A DNA stretch of 64,000 bases from Fragilariopsis cylindrus CCMP1102 (GCA_900095095.1 FMBT01000290.1:806001-870000), one strand, 5' to 3'; positions 53,201 to 64,000 are shown, numbered from the stretch's first letter. Notes: generated from the sequence alone by a model not told the origin. Program-made: numbers and translations.

Positions 53201-56200
53201 ACTTACGAGGTCTGCAACGGCGAAACTGCAGATCAAGTACGAACATCAATACAAACGATGATACCAAGTCTTGATCTTATTAGCGTTGCTCCTTCAACAA
53301 ATATAAATGGAAATCAAGTATTCAAATACCACGTTCCTCAGGGTTTGGAGTCGAAATTTGCTCCTTTATTGCGAGAACTTTCGAATCTTGGATGTATAGG
53401 CATCGAAATGGAAATGACAACTCTTGAGGACGTATTTCTGAAGCTTGGCGGAGAAAATGCCACCAGTGATTCTGACGATGACTTCGAGGACAACACTAAC
53501 AATAATACTGAGGATACGGACTCTAACGGGGACCACTTAATCCAACGACCACAAGAAGACCAAGAAATGGATGACATTTGGGGTGATTTAGGAGAAAAAT
53601 TGAGCCTTAATTTCATCCAAAAAGTATGGATTGCTGCTAAGGTGAATATAATAAGAAAAGCGCGAGATAAACAATACTTGATTTTTGTGGTTTTATTGCC
53701 AATAGTCTACGGAATTGTAGGCTTTGGCCTGAGCTACGCTTTCGAGAGGCAAGCTAGTACAGTCAGATCCCCTTTACCGATTGCGCTGTCGGCTGCTGCA
53801 ATGGGACATCCATTACCTACTTTTGATCCAGCTGTATACGGGATAGCACCAAGTGTCGACATTGGAGACGGTGTTGTTTGGGAGGAGGAAGTACCTACGA
53901 GTCCAGATGGATTTTTGTCTCCTCCAACTGGAACCTATTTTCTGGGTGGACCGTTAGGGAACGGTACATTAATGTACAACTCTTCGTTAACTTTTTCCGT
54001 GCCACTGCTTTCGGGTCTACTTGCAAATTATACGCTTGCAGAAGAATCACCAGGTACATCTATTCTCGGATACCTATCTCCCCTAGATTACACCGATAAC
54101 AGTATCCTTGCTGTGTCGTACATGTAAGTCATATCCAATTGTTAGTGCATTTTTTCATCATATAAAATCCTGTGGATGGATCTCACTCTGCTTTTTCGTT
54201 TCAGACTTGTGCCAATAATGATTTCATTCGGTTTTATGTCCGCATCGATTCTTGTCGTTGATCTTCTACTCCTCAAGACCGACAAGATGTATGCGCTATT
54301 CCGATCTGTGGGAATTTCTGCGATACAACTTCGCGCTGGTGTGGCATTGCAGTCCATTTTGATCAACGTTGTGCCGTTTTGCTCGGTATGTATAATTCTT
54401 GCTTTTGCTCTTTCAAGGTAAGTACACATGATTGTTACACTATCGGTCAAGTATTATAAAATTTTGTATTATTCTACTATGATGCTGTTCTGCTACTTAA
54501 AAGACGTTGTCAATTCCTTGTCCTCGCCTATTTGTTTAATCTTTCGTTTAAATACCATTTGCTCTTTGAAGTCCTCTAGTTGGGGATGGTGGACGATGGC
54601 TTGCCTTTATTATGACTTTCATCGGTTATGCTTATGCGATCACACCTTTCTCCATGATGTTTGAGCCGATATTCAAGTCGTACAAAGCCGCGAAGGCTTG
54701 GTGGCAACTAATATCTCTGATCATACAGATGTTACCTTATGTAATATACTCAATTATTTTTCTTCCACCCATGTCTCAAGCCAAAAGTGAAACGGCGCAA
54801 ATTGTTTCCTCTATACTTTACATCTTCCCTACGTTTGTGTTGCAGAAAAACCTGGGATTTTTACAATTAACAAGCTTCATTCCTGGAGAAGTCACGTGGA
54901 GCTATGTTTGGAGTTGGAATGCTGGCGTTTGGTTCGGTATTCTGATGCTTTTTGTTATGGGTTCTATTTTTTGGGCAGTCGTTTACTGGTTGGCTGTGAG
55001 GAATGAGACGCATCAGTATGGATCGTTGAGTCCAGATGTTGACATTACGAATGACTTCGATCTAGTCGAGGAACGTAAACGAGCATTTCATGAGCACAGC
55101 GGTATTCATATAATGGACGTAGTCAAGCACTTTCCAGCTAAGGCGTCGTCACAAAGCTTATTCAACCGATCCATAAAACCAACTGAAGAGAAGCTTGCTG
55201 TTAAGGGAATAAGTATTGGTGTTGCACCCGGCGAGCTATATGTCTTGCTCGGTCCTAATGGCGCAGGTAAGATCTGTTGAATTTTGGTTGCGTTGTTTCG
55301 TTCGCAATAGAATCGGTATTATGACCCACCGTCTATAATATCAAATAGAGTGTAAAATTATGTGCTTGTTTCATTTGAAATTGTTTCTCTTATCCAAAAC
55401 TCACACGATTGATTGAATCCAAACTATTTTTGAACGCGCATTTAGGCAAGACAACACTAGAAAGCTGCATTATGCAAGATCTTTCCATGGATGGTGGTAC
55501 TATTTCAATGGGTGATCTAGACACCGTAAGCGATTTCTTTAAAGATGCCAATGTTGGTTACTGCCCACAATACGATTCTATATTCGAGGATCTGCTAGTT
55601 GAGGATCACATCAAATTTGTTGCCGAGGCAAGAGGTTTAGATACGAAAAGTAACGAACGTCATAGACTTCATTTGGATACTATCATTAGAAAATTCGGTC
55701 TCGATTCGCATCTTTGCAAGATGGCAAAAGCACTTAGCGGAGGGTACAAACGGAAGCTTTGTCTCGCAATAGCATTGATCGGTCATCCGAGTGTTCTTAT
55801 TGCCGACGAACCATCAACAGGTGTTGACCCGGTAGCACGCCGTAGTTTGTGGACCGTTCTAAAACCTTCCGATGAGAAACGTCTATTGCTTGATATGCCA
55901 GCAACACTTTTGAGTACCCATTACATGGAGGAAGGAGAGAATCTTGGAACAAGAATCGGAATTCAAATCGATGGGCAACTCGTTACATCTGGATCATTGA
56001 CTCGACTAAAAGAAAAATATTGTCAGGCTAATTTTTTGGAAGCAACGTTTACCCAAGACGCGCCGAATGGTGCAGAGGAAGCACTGTGCTACTTCTTAAA
56101 ACAGCAAGAAGAACTCAAACCACAGATGCAAGAATCATTAATGGGACGTGTAAAGATTCAATTTCCGGTTCAGTCCAATAAATCTGTCGTCCAGCTTGCT

Positions 56201-56356
56201 ACCTTATTTGATCTAATTGAGACCAACAAGGCAGATCTGCATATTGAATTCTACAATCTTTGCTCTCAGTCGCTGGAACAGATATTTATTGATCTATGTA
56301 AGCTTCAAGAGGAAGAGAAAACGAGGACTGTAGTTGATGAGGCATCACAATTGTGA
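50225..56356 (+). CDS. ABCA-subfamily full ABC transporter (six exons, 8-bp frameshift)
   Basis: Exons are 50225-52187, 52421-52848, 53001-54123, 54205-54417, 54572-55266 and 55446-56356. They total 5,333 bp; subtracting an 8-bp tandem duplication at 52001-52016 leaves 1,775 codons (1,774 aa). Order: TM1 (RIVIGPIFFFLYTLSI), a large Asn/Ser-rich lumenal loop, five TM spans (about 350-545), NBD1 with Walker A GHNGAGKTS, signature LSGGMKRK and Walker B VVFLDEPTSGMDP. A linker with acidic runs follows, then TMD2, and NBD2 with GPNGAGKTT, LSGGYKRK and VLIADEPSTGVDP. TMD-NBD-TMD-NBD with large first loops is the ABCA layout; members move lipids or sterols across membranes. As assembled, the frame closes at 52069 (just after the duplication), giving only TMD1. 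The duplication may be an error, an allele, or a true inactivation. Confidence 0.85.
52001..52016 (+). other. 8-bp tandem duplication breaking the ABCA frame
   Basis: 'gttacagg' occurs twice in a row and is followed by 'gttacg'. With one copy the frame reads ISVTGLRKEF, the expected first beta-strand of NBD1, and continues to the Walker A. With two copies the frame hits TAA at 52067-52069. Confidence 0.9.
52188..52420 (+). other. ABCA intron 1, derived from coding DNA of the neighbouring gene
   Basis: A 233-bp intron, donor CCAAC/GTAAGTTTCTC and acceptor CATCTATCAG/GTCTGG; splicing gives EMLPTSGEAVFHF, as expected in an ABCA NBD1. Its whole length is a near copy of 47691-47917, in the same + strand orientation. 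Homology begins at the donor GT and ends at the acceptor AG. Confidence 0.95.
52849..53000 (+). other. ABCA intron 2 (152 bp) within Walker B/D-loop
   Basis: The donor is CATCCG/GTATGTAAAC and the acceptor CCGCATGCAG/GTATGG. It splits SG and MDP of the NBD1 D-loop. Confidence 0.9.
54124..54204 (+). other. ABCA intron 3 (81 bp)
   Basis: The donor is TACAT/GTAAGTC and the acceptor TCGTTTCAG/ACTTGTG. It joins AVSY to ILVPIMISFGFM. Confidence 0.88.
54418..54571 (+). other. ABCA intron 4 (154 bp)
   Basis: The donor is TTTCAAG/GTAAGTAC. The acceptor GCTCTTTGAAG/TCCTC is chosen over the nearby CCTCTAG because only it keeps the frame into SPLVGDGGRWLAFIMTFIG. Confidence 0.8.
55267..55445 (+). other. 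ABCA intron 5 (179 bp) within NBD2 Walker A
   Basis: The donor is GGCGCAG/GTAAGATC and the acceptor CGCGCATTTAG/GCAAGAC. It rebuilds GPNGAGKTTLES. Confidence 0.92.
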
Positions 56357-57954
56357 TTGCCTTTCCTGTATCTCCACGGGTTGACAAATAAATAATCAAT
56401 TCGAGATTTTAAAAAAATCCAACATATTTAGAAACTAAATAACTGGAAACTTAGTTAACATTAACATTTATTACATATGACTAATAAAAATAGATAGAAT
56501 TCTATCTACAGGCATTATGCCATACTTAAGATTAAAGACAACTGAATAGACAAAAAAAAACAATCAATCGGACGCAACAGCTCTTCCTGTTCGCTGACAC
56601 TTCCTATTACGGTTGTTGAGTGACAACACCGCCCTTTCTTTCTCTTTCCATAATATCTATGGTAATCATCACCTGCAGTTTTAATCTCTTATTAATAGGA
56701 TATTGAAGCTACAGTACGGTTTTTGAATATATATTGTCGTGAGACGACGCGACTACGACGCGATTTCGACGCAACTGACACGCAACTTTAGACGCAACTA
56801 AGACGCCACCCTTCAGTTACTTTTCATAGGGCTCTCGCGTTCACATCCTTTAATTTTGTATTATCTACTTAGCTTACGTACAGTCATCACCTTCACATCC
56901 TTCGAAAGCTCTACTTCTATTTTCAATCTTGTATTATTTACTTAACGCAATATTGGCATTTACGATTGACTGAACCGTTTCCGAAAAAGACATAACTATC
57001 AGTTTATCAATCAGTAAAAGTTTCACGAATAGAGCAAGTCTGTGAGCGAGGATTTTATCTCATGCCAGTGCACGGTTCGCAATTCATTTCCACTTAAATC
57101 GAATGATAAATTGACATTACTATTATCGTGAAGAATTGTTGTAGCGTAATAGTTATATAAATTTACTTTAATAGAACTACGCGATGTGCAGTATACATAA
57201 TAATATTAATACCCTAAATAATAATATACTTAATAATTTGTTTGACGTTCACCAATCAATGAAAATATCAATAAAAGAACCGTACTTGTAACCTCATTCT
57301 ATGAAGTACTTCGTAGAAGTTCGTGGAAGTAAGAAAAGAAAATGAGTTAATTATGTTTTTGTATCAGAAAAAAAATTGTATGCTCTAAGTCTTTAATATA
57401 TAAGCAATTTTGACGTTAAATTGTACCTAATTAACAATAATAACTTAAACTTTGTTAAAAGAAAGATAATTCCCACTTTAAGTTAAATTGGGTCTTCGTT
57501 TTGTTCCATTATTATTTACATATATTGTTCTCAATTGGAGGCGATGCCATGCCGACGAAGCAGTACTGTACCTGTAGGTCCTACATGCTCACCAAATATT
57601 TTCTCGTCGCTCTATTCGTTGGAACACACTGTGTCACTGGAACACATTCTTTTTTGTTCAATTGATTTTATATATATTGCGTCTTGAGTAAGTTACGTGA
57701 TTCCCATCAAATATTTTCACATTCGCCCTATTCGTGACACTCAAGAAGCCAACACATACCTTTTTGTCGACGAAAAACACACAACATAAAACAAATAGAT
57801 ACATTCTTCAGCTAAGAGAAGGACATTGCATTATTTCTCTCTCACTTTAAAAGTCAATTCTGTTGCCGTTTTCCAGGACATATTTATTTATTTCTCTGCT
57901 CATCACTTTACATCACATATAATTGAATCTATTTAATTTGAATAAAACTACGAG
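56357..57954. other. Intergenic, 1.6 kb, AT-rich with small repeats
   Basis: No gene is recognised. It contains the 11-bp periodic motif at 56740-56806 and two weak duplications: 'cacatcctttaattttgtat' at 56840 versus a diverged copy at 56897-56945, and 'caaatattttc(t/a)c' with 'ctattcgt' at 57593-57620 versus 57708-57735. Some of it must hold the promoter of the next gene. Confidence 0.5.
56740..56806 (+). repeat. Short tandem of an ~11-bp 'cgacgcaact' motif
   Basis: Units such as 'gacgacgcgac', 'tacgacgcgat', 'ttcgacgcaac', 'tgacacgcaac', 'tttagacgcaac' and 'taagacgccacc' follow one another with a period of 11 (12 at the end). Confidence 0.75.
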
Positions 57955-58780
57955 ATGCCGAAAGATAAAAAGAAAAAAAGAAGTGGACGCAGTAGCCGAA
58001 ATCATAATTCGTTGCCGCCATCACAATTGATCATCCCATCATCCGACTATAGTGCAAACTGCTGTGATGACTTTGACTTTGATGATTATATTACTAACAA
58101 CAACATTATAGTTGAAGGTGGAAGTGGTGGATGTAAAGAATATATTTGTAAATTCATTCACATACTATCTATATTATGTTATTTTTGTTCACCATTTATT
58201 GTAATGTTGGAAATATATGGTCTAAAGATAGCACCAATTTTAGGATTTGGACTATTTTTATTTAAAATTTTTGTACTTGATTTAATTCTATTCAATATGG
58301 GAAGAAAGAAGAATCAGGAGGATTGGCCAAAAACGGTAAGTAGAGTGCAATAAAGTGCAAATAATATAATAAACGATTCCTCATTCCGATTCCAATTCTT
58401 TGATTCGTCGGTGACTATCATTATTTCTCTTGCTCACACCGAGATTTTTATTTTCCACTTATACGGCTTATATTATATCATAGTTTGATTTAACTGCTGC
58501 AGTAGTATTTGGTTTATCTGCAATATTTACTTATACATTTCCAAGGACAGATATACAACAATTTCAAAGTATGTTTGGTATACACCGATTTTCATTTGGT
58601 TCATTAACATTATTGATTGCAATAACATGGTTTTCATTATTTTCTATTCTTATTATGATTTATGTTTTAATACGAATATTTAATTCATTACAGTCAAATA
58701 TTATTATGACAAATACAAATAAGAAATCCGATCATAAGAATCACTTTAAAATTAATAAACTCCTTGAAATGGAAATATAA
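57955..58780 (+). CDS. Small multi-span membrane protein (two exons)
   Basis: Exons 57955-58335 and 58484-58780 join to 225 aa; the 148-bp intron has AAAACG/GTAAGT and ATCATAG/TTTGAT ends. The N-terminus is basic (MPKDKKKKRSGRSSRN), then there is a hydrophilic, Asp-rich part. Hydrophobic spans follow: FIHILSILCYFCSPFIVMLE, then IAPILGFGLFLFKIFVLDLI, then FDLTAAVVFGLSAIFTYTF, and LTLLIAITWFSLFSILIMIY. Four spans with basic ends suggest an endomembrane protein. I recognise no family. The exon join is supported by unbroken hydrophobic character and consensus splice sites. Confidence 0.7.
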
Positions 58781-59756
58781 GTTATGAATCAGGTACCAGT
58801 AGTACATGATGATGATGATGATAATATTATTGGCGAAGATAATAATGTGGGAATAATGAAGGCAAACAGTTCTATACCGGTTGACACACAAACATACATA
58901 CAGTCACAGGCATGTTTTACTCAAATGCATGAACGCAAAGTATTTTTGAGCAATATCAGTAGTCCTTATTATATAATGTATTCATGTCGTCGCCATACTA
59001 CTGTAAACGTCTCTCCCCCAAGCATTTTTCTAAAAATAAAATAAAGTAATATTAATGTAGCATTGAGCTGTTAAAATTATATCGTGTAGTACTGTAGATC
59101 AATCAACAAAGTAGGACTATTGATGAGAGTGATATGAAATCTTATAGTCATCGAAATCTATATTATAACCTAAGACCCTAACAAAAATGCGGCTGCTATA
59201 TTATTATCTGCAAGTGAAGTTGACTGTAGCAAAAGCGAACGAACCACTATTTATTATCCACGATTGGATGATACTTTGGTCACGCTTTTTAAAAGGATAG
59301 CTACATTTTTGCACTTTACCGTAGTCCCCTTCTCTTGTACCGTAGTCCCGCCTGAATTGATTGATTGTACAATTTGTACGTTGTATGTATCGTACGGTAC
59401 TAGTGTATGTTCCACTTTGATTTGTAGTATTTGTCCGTACTTCAGCCGGTTTCGATTCAGGAACATACATTATTTTTAAGAAATGAGTTCACCCTGTAGG
59501 ACCTACTACAGTACTTCGAGTAAGCAAGGGGTGTCTAATAAATACAGTAATCAAAGAGATTCCTCATTAGCATGCTTTGAACGGAACCGAACGCGACGAC
59601 GAATAAATTGAATAAAATCGAAAGAAGACGAACCGAACCGCTACGAGTAAAGCAGCTTTAACAAGTATAGGACAGCAGTAGTATCACCGAAAAAAAAGCA
59701 GAAACGACAAAAGATTTCTCACACACAGCCAGTTACTGTAGTGACAAGCAACACAC

Positions 59757-59788
<32 letters not shown>

Positions 59789-59975
59789 ACAGAGAGTAGT
59801 GGAGTGATCCTCTAGCTGCAGTCTCCGTATTGAAAAAGCTGTCGTAAAACAAACATAGCAGTCGAATAAGCCCGGGTTTTTTATCGATAGTTCGGTCATT
59901 ACATCTTTCTCCTTTTATCAATCAAATCAATCAACCACGTGTTACGACACACACACACACACACACGCCGCAAAG
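58781..59975. other. Intergenic upstream of CDKA1
   Basis: About 1.2 kb. An 86-aa frame at 58784-59044 lacks any domain and is probably 3' UTR of the membrane protein. A (AGT)n microsatellite lies at 59757-59785 and an (AC)n run at 59947-59966, ten bases before the CDK start codon. Confidence 0.5.
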
Positions 59976-61155
59976 ATGGAACGATATCAAAAAATGGAAA
60001 AAATTGGTGAGGGTACATACGGAATAGTATATAAAGCCAAAGATCGTGTAACTGGTGAAATTATTGCCTTAAAAAAGATTAGATTAGAAGCAGAAGATGA
60101 GGGAATACCATCGACAGCAATACGTGAAATATCATTATTAAAAGAATTACAACATCCAAATATTGTACGATTATATGATGTCGTTCATACGGAACGTAAA
60201 TTAACATTAGTATTTGAATTTTTGGATCAAGATTTAAAGAAGGTAAGTGTTGTTAATTGTTAAGTGAAAACAACAGTTTTCGTTTCATGAATGATTGTAT
60301 TTCGAATAAAATGGAATGGAATGAAAAAGAAATGTGGCGTCTCTGTTGCTATACAGTATTGTATTCGATGTGTTATACTCACACGATTTGTTCCTCTCGT
60401 ATTCTCTTTCTTCTTCCGCGATAACCAAATCGAAATCAAATCGAAATCGAAATCAAATCACTTTTTCTTGTCACGCACCTTAACCTCCGTACGTAACGTA
60501 ACTGTAGTATTTAGATGTATGTGATTCAGGATTAGGTATACCAATATTAAAAAGTTTTTTATATCAATTATTAACTGGTGTTGCGTATTGTCATCATCAT
60601 CGTGTATTGCATCGTGATTTAAAACCACCGAATTTATTGATTAATCGGGAAGGACAATTAAAATTAGCAGACTTTGGTTTAGCACGTGCCTTTGGTATAC
60701 CAGTACGAAGTTATACCCATGAGGTGGTGACATTATGGTATCGTGCACCAGATGTATTATTAGGATCCAGGAAGTATTCCACACCTGTGGATATATGGAG
60801 TGTTGGTTGTATTTTTGCTGAAATGGCAAATGGTCGACCATTAGTTGCCGGTACCTCCGAAGATGATCAATTAGATCGTATATTTCGGTTATTAGGTACA
60901 CCAAAACCATCCCGTGATTTTCCGGGTATCGTTGATTTACCGGATTGGGATCCAACACGGTATCCACCCTATCCACCACCACGTGGTGGATTAGCAGCAT
61001 TAGTACCAACATTAGATTCCTCTGGTATAGAATTATTAAATCTAATGTTACAATATGATCCTGCACGAAGAATAACAGCACAAGATGCATTACAGCATCG
61101 TTTTTTTTCTGAAATGAAAGTACAATGTGGTGGTGGTGGTGGTGGTCCCAAATAA
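59976..61155 (+). CDS. CDKA1: PSTAIRE cyclin-dependent kinase, CDKA1
   Basis: Exons 59976-60242 and 60508-61155 join to 304 aa; the 265-bp intron has TTAAAGAAG/GTAAGT and AACTGTAG/TATTTAG ends. The numbering follows human CDK2 at the start: Gly-loop GEGTYG at 11-16 with the inhibitory Thr14 and Tyr15, catalytic Lys33 and the cyclin-binding PSTAIRE at 45-51. Exon 2 holds [12 protein letters not shown] (Pro where CDKs usually have Gln), [11 protein letters not shown], the T-loop with [19 protein letters not shown] (activating Thr) and [13 protein letters not shown]. The end is a short poly-Gly tail, PK. A PSTAIRE helix points to the A-type CDK driving the G1/S and G2/M transitions in nucleus and cytosol. 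The length is normal for the family. Confidence 0.95.
60243..60507 (+). other. Intron of CDKA1 (265 bp)
   Basis: The donor is GTAAGTGTTG and the acceptor GTAACTGTAG. The acceptor is fixed by the need to read [17 protein letters not shown] in frame; the nearby TATTTAG would give a stop. Confidence 0.9.
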
Positions 61156-62068
61156 ATAAGGGTGAATGATGATGATGGGGGTGGTGGTGGTGATTGTATC
61201 TATCTCGTTGATCTAGTTTTATCTTGCCTAGTCTAGTTTATACTAGAATACGGTAATGATAAGCTATGGCTAGTGGAAATACTCTACCGGGCAGAGTACA
61301 TATAAATTCTTGTATCTCTCCGCCACCGAGCGATAGCGTAACAAAACAAATCTGGAGAGAGAGAGAGAAAGAAGGAAGAAAGAAAGGATCGAAGAGGAAG
61401 AAAAAATACATTCTTGGCTTTTTGTCTGAGAAAACAAGACAAAAAACTACCCCTCTTCGGCTAGAGTAGAAAAGTAATAATAAAGTAGTGCGATGGGAAG
61501 AATAACAATAACAATAGAATCTTTTCCATTTTTCCTAAATATCAGAATAAGATCAGAATAATATGCTAGACTAGACTTATAATAAAGAGTGCAGTACAGT
61601 ACGTGACAATAGTAGTACAGTATCATCTTTCATTTCTCTCGTATTTGTGAAGAGAAGAGGAAAAAGAAACGAAGGACTTTCGCGGATGTAGTGCTACTGG
61701 AGGTACATACAGTATTTTACTACAGTAATAGAGTAGAGTAGATTAAGTTTATTTACGGGCGCGAGCGAGTGAGTGATGAGGGATTATTAATGATTTGGTT
61801 CTTATCTTATTACTTTGTATAAACATACTACTATTATAGTATATATTCTTATTCAATTCTTCATCAATTCGATTCATTCGTTTTGGGGGTCATTTTTGGG
61901 TCGTTCGTCATTTTTTACTCGAGCTAATTTTTTTAATTTTTGATTTTTTTTCCTTCTTGTTCATTCGGTTTACTTTGTTCCTTCTTTTCATGTATGGTTA
62001 AAGATCCTTTCATTTTCTTGTTTACTCCTCTTTTTACTTACTTTACTTTACTTACTTACTTATACTGT
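61156..62068. other. Convergent 3' region of CDKA1 and GlnRS
   Basis: About 900 bp. It shows purine-rich runs (61350-61400) and T-rich DNA near the GlnRS end. No gene is recognised. Confidence 0.5.
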
Positions 62069-64000
62069 TTACTTATGTCCTGCTGCAATTTGTGCTTGAT
62101 TTTTTTTTAATTGTTTTGCATGCTTATCTTGTTCCTTTTTTAATTTTTTGATAGCTGATTTTGTTAATTCAATTTCATCTCCTCCGTCAATCGAATGGGT
62201 TGGTAAACCAGTTTCTAAATCGAATTTCGAATATTTACCTTTATATTCATCTGCGAAACGAAATAAGTCTTTTGGTTCTAATTTCATTCTTGCTTCTTTT
62301 AATTCTAAATCTTGTTTTTGTTTTAATTTACGTGCAATATTCGCATCCGCTTCACGTTTATCAATACTAGTAACTTTCTTCTTCGATACTTCCTCCTTGA
62401 GTGTAACTGTACGATTAAATATTAATCTACCTTTCCCAGTAGTGGCATTATAGGTTGAATCATAATCCACTACAAAGTATCCAATTCTTTCAAATTGAAA
62501 TGCTTGATTGGATTGTTTCCGATTAATTTTTGTGCAACAACACATATCATTGATTAGTACAGAGGAATCAATTTTTCCTTTCGAATATATAATTTCAGAT
62601 TTCGAATTAATTTCATCTTCCCATAAATCAGTTGGTTCCGGTACAGTAAACAAATGATTATAGATTCGTATTTCACAATCAATAGCAGTTGTGGCTGGTA
62701 CCCATGATATCCATGTTTTTGGTTTATTACGTGTTAAAGAATTATCTAAATGACAATTTAATTTCTTGATAACCTTTCTATCATCGTCTTCATATATAAT
62801 TTCATCACATATTAAATTACCACCATAATATTTTAATCCAACTGCTTTATTTGGTGCTAGACCATAGTAGTCAGTATCATCTACTAAACGAAAATCAGTG
62901 GAATCAATATATATGGATGATGTCATTCCAATTGTATGACTTCCCATTGTTGTATCAGTTGGTGAATTTTGTACTTCAAATGTCATACCATTCTTGTCAC
63001 CTTCTTCATTCGACTCCTTAACAGCATCAATCCAATTCATTATATTAATTTTAATTGGTTGTAATACCGCCATAGCACGGATAGTTTTGGTACTTAATGA
63101 GATTCGTGCAGTCGAATATAATTTTTCCATTTCAATGACATTTGCAGCACGTGTGGCACCGAGATCATTACAAAATTTAGTAATGATTTCTGGTGTAAAT
63201 CCACGACGTCGATATCCTGATAATGTGGGCATACGACAATCATCCCAACCACCAACAATCCCTTTTTGTACTAATTTTAATAAACGACGTTTACTTAATA
63301 CAGTATATTGTAAATTTAAACGTGACATTTCATACACATTCGGTCGAAACATATTTAATTGTGCTAATATCCAATAATAGGGTTCACGTCGTGTTTCAAA
63401 TTCTAATGTACATATTGAATAATCAATATGTTCAATGGAATCACAGATACCATGTGTAAAATCATAATTTGGATAGATACACCATCCATTTTCACCATTA
63501 TCTGAAGAATGTGCTGCAGCTGGATGGGCGGTATATCGTATACGATACGCTACTAAATCATACATATTTGGATTACTCGATGTAAAATCCATTTTTAATC
63601 GTAATGTCCAGGTCCCTTCATCATACAATCCTAATTTCATTTTTTCAAATATCTCGAGGTTGCGTTCGACACTACAATTTCTATTCCGTCCTGGTAATAT
63701 ATCCGAGGATGGAATTGGTGCTTCAACGTCAGGATCATTCTTTAAATTAATTGCTAATACACGTTTCATTGCTAATTCACGTTGAGTTTCCATTTCAATT
63801 TTGGTCATATCACAACAATATGCTTTATCGGATTTTATTAATTGAATGGCATAGTCATATAATTGTTGAAAATTATCACTCGAATACGTCGTTCGTTCCG
63901 GTGTAAATCCTAACCATTTAATATCATCGACAAAACTATTAATATATTCTTGACTTTCGGCATCGGGATTAGTATCATCATAACGAAAAATAGTTTTTCG
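62069..64000 (-). CDS. QARS: Glutaminyl-tRNA synthetase, C-terminal part (runs off right edge)
   Basis: The frame is open from the window end to TTA (TAA) at 62069, 644 codons with no intron. Its first residues read RKTIFRYDDTNPDAESQEY and TTYSSDNFQQLYDYAIQLI, the class I GlnRS/GluRS catalytic segment after the HIGH motif (which lies outside). Then come CSVERNLEIFEKMKLGLYDE, a DFTHGICDSIEHIDYSICTL block and RLNLQYTVLSKRRLLKLV with VLSKR in the KMSKS position. GGWDDCRMPTLSGYRRRG follows, typical of eukaryotic-type GlnRS. The C-terminal anticodon-binding beta-barrels follow, with DFRLVDDTDYYGLAPNKAVG and CCTKINRKQSNQAFQFERIG, and a Lys-rich tail. It attaches Gln to tRNA-Gln in the cytosol; organelle import cannot be judged without the N-terminus. 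Confidence 0.95.
   Translation of the reverse strand, partial: RKTIFRYDDTNPDAESQEYINSFVDDIKWLGFTPERTTYSSDNFQQLYDYAIQLIKSDKAYCCDMTKIEMETQRELAMKRVLAINLKNDPDVEAPIPSSDILPGRNRNCSVERNLEIFEKMKLGLYDEGTWTLRLKMDFTSSNPNMYDLVAYRIRYTAHPAAAHSSDNGENGWCIYPNYDFTHGICDSIEHIDYSICTLEFETRREPYYWILAQLNMFRPNVYEMSRLNLQYTVLSKRRLLKLVQKGIVGGWDDCRMPTLSGYRRRGFTPEIITKFCNDLGATRAANVIEMEKLYSTARISLSTKTIRAMAVLQPIKINIMNWIDAVKESNEEGDKNGMTFEVQNSPTDTTMGSHTIGMTSSIYIDSTDFRLVDDTDYYGLAPNKAVGLKYYGGNLICDEIIYEDDDRKVIKKLNCHLDNSLTRNKPKTWISWVPATTAIDCEIRIYNHLFTVPEPTDLWEDEINSKSEIIYSKGKIDSSVLINDMCCCTKINRKQSNQAFQFERIGYFVVDYDSTYNATTGKGRLIFNRTVTLKEEVSKKKVTSIDKREADANIARKLKQKQDLELKEARMKLEPKDLFRFADEYKGKYSKFDLETGLPTHSIDGGDEIELTKSAIKKLKKEQDKHAKQLKKNQAQIAAGHK

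Noticed and set aside
58784-59044. 86-aa ORF after the small membrane protein
   Set aside because: No domain and low-complexity start; most likely 3' UTR.
1-64000. tRNA genes, rRNA and CRISPR arrays
   Set aside because: I scanned for T-arm-like GGTTCGAATCC patterns, rRNA phrases and regularly spaced identical repeats and saw none that hold up by eye.

Overview
This is an AT-rich nuclear window from a eukaryotic microalga, most likely a diatom and probably a raphid pennate. The evidence is consistent. Introns are spliceosomal with GTAAGT-type donors. Proteins carry long Asn, Ser, Asp, Gln and Thr runs. One flavoprotein has an N-terminal ANAFAP plastid-targeting motif of the kind found in algae with secondary red plastids. 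There is a PSTAIRE CDK, Copia retrotransposon debris, and several protein families I know mainly from diatoms (a DUF6824-like domain, ANK-like/MORN proteins, F-box/LRR proteins). I cannot name the species.

Layout. 0-8 kb: a DUF6824-like protein (minus), a decayed aldo/keto reductase pseudogene (minus, 4.3-5.0 kb) and an ANK-like/MORN-repeat protein (plus). 10-18 kb: a secreted SASA-type esterase with one intron, an F-box/LRR-like protein, a CCCH zinc-finger protein and a mitochondrial-carrier protein. 20-27 kb: a plastid-targeted CRTISO-like flavoprotein transcribed away from a MenB (naphthoate synthase) gene that ends in a peroxisomal -SKL. Next comes a secreted Lys/Tyr/Gly-rich protein with PT-type repeats that resembles biosilica-associated proteins; its reading frame has an internal TAA. 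27-31.6 kb: gene-poor, repeat-like DNA. 31.9-36 kb: a MYND-finger protein and a large diatom-type hypothetical, convergent. 36-39 kb: rearranged Copia remnants (a gag fragment facing an integrase fragment) followed by a degenerate array of about 180-bp tandem units. 39.5-43 kb: an RBR E3 ligase with C-terminal membrane segments, and a split ISD11/LYRM4 gene. 43.5-56.4 kb: a three-exon gene for a protein of about 1,846 aa (minus), divergent from a six-exon full-length ABCA transporter (plus). 58-64 kb: a small multi-span membrane protein, CDKA1, and the C-terminal part of glutaminyl-tRNA synthetase, which runs off the right edge.

The most striking observation is that ABCA intron 1 (52188-52420) is a near-copy, in the same + strand orientation, of 47691-47917. 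That source lies inside the coding exon of the neighbouring divergent gene, where it is read antisense. Homology starts at the GTAAGT donor and stops at the CAG acceptor, so this looks like an intron born from a local duplication of coding DNA. The same ABCA gene carries an 8-bp tandem duplication (52001-52016) that breaks the frame just before NBD1. Removing 8 bp makes the six-exon CDS exactly 1,775 codons.

The genes are housekeeping and accessory loci with no operon-like logic. Functional themes are plastid isoprenoid/quinone metabolism (CRTISO-like, MenB), mitochondrial Fe-S assembly (ISD11), transport (carrier, ABCA), protein turnover (F-box, RBR), cell cycle (CDKA) and translation (GlnRS). 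All splice sites and frameshift calls were read by eye from the sequence, without transcript evidence.
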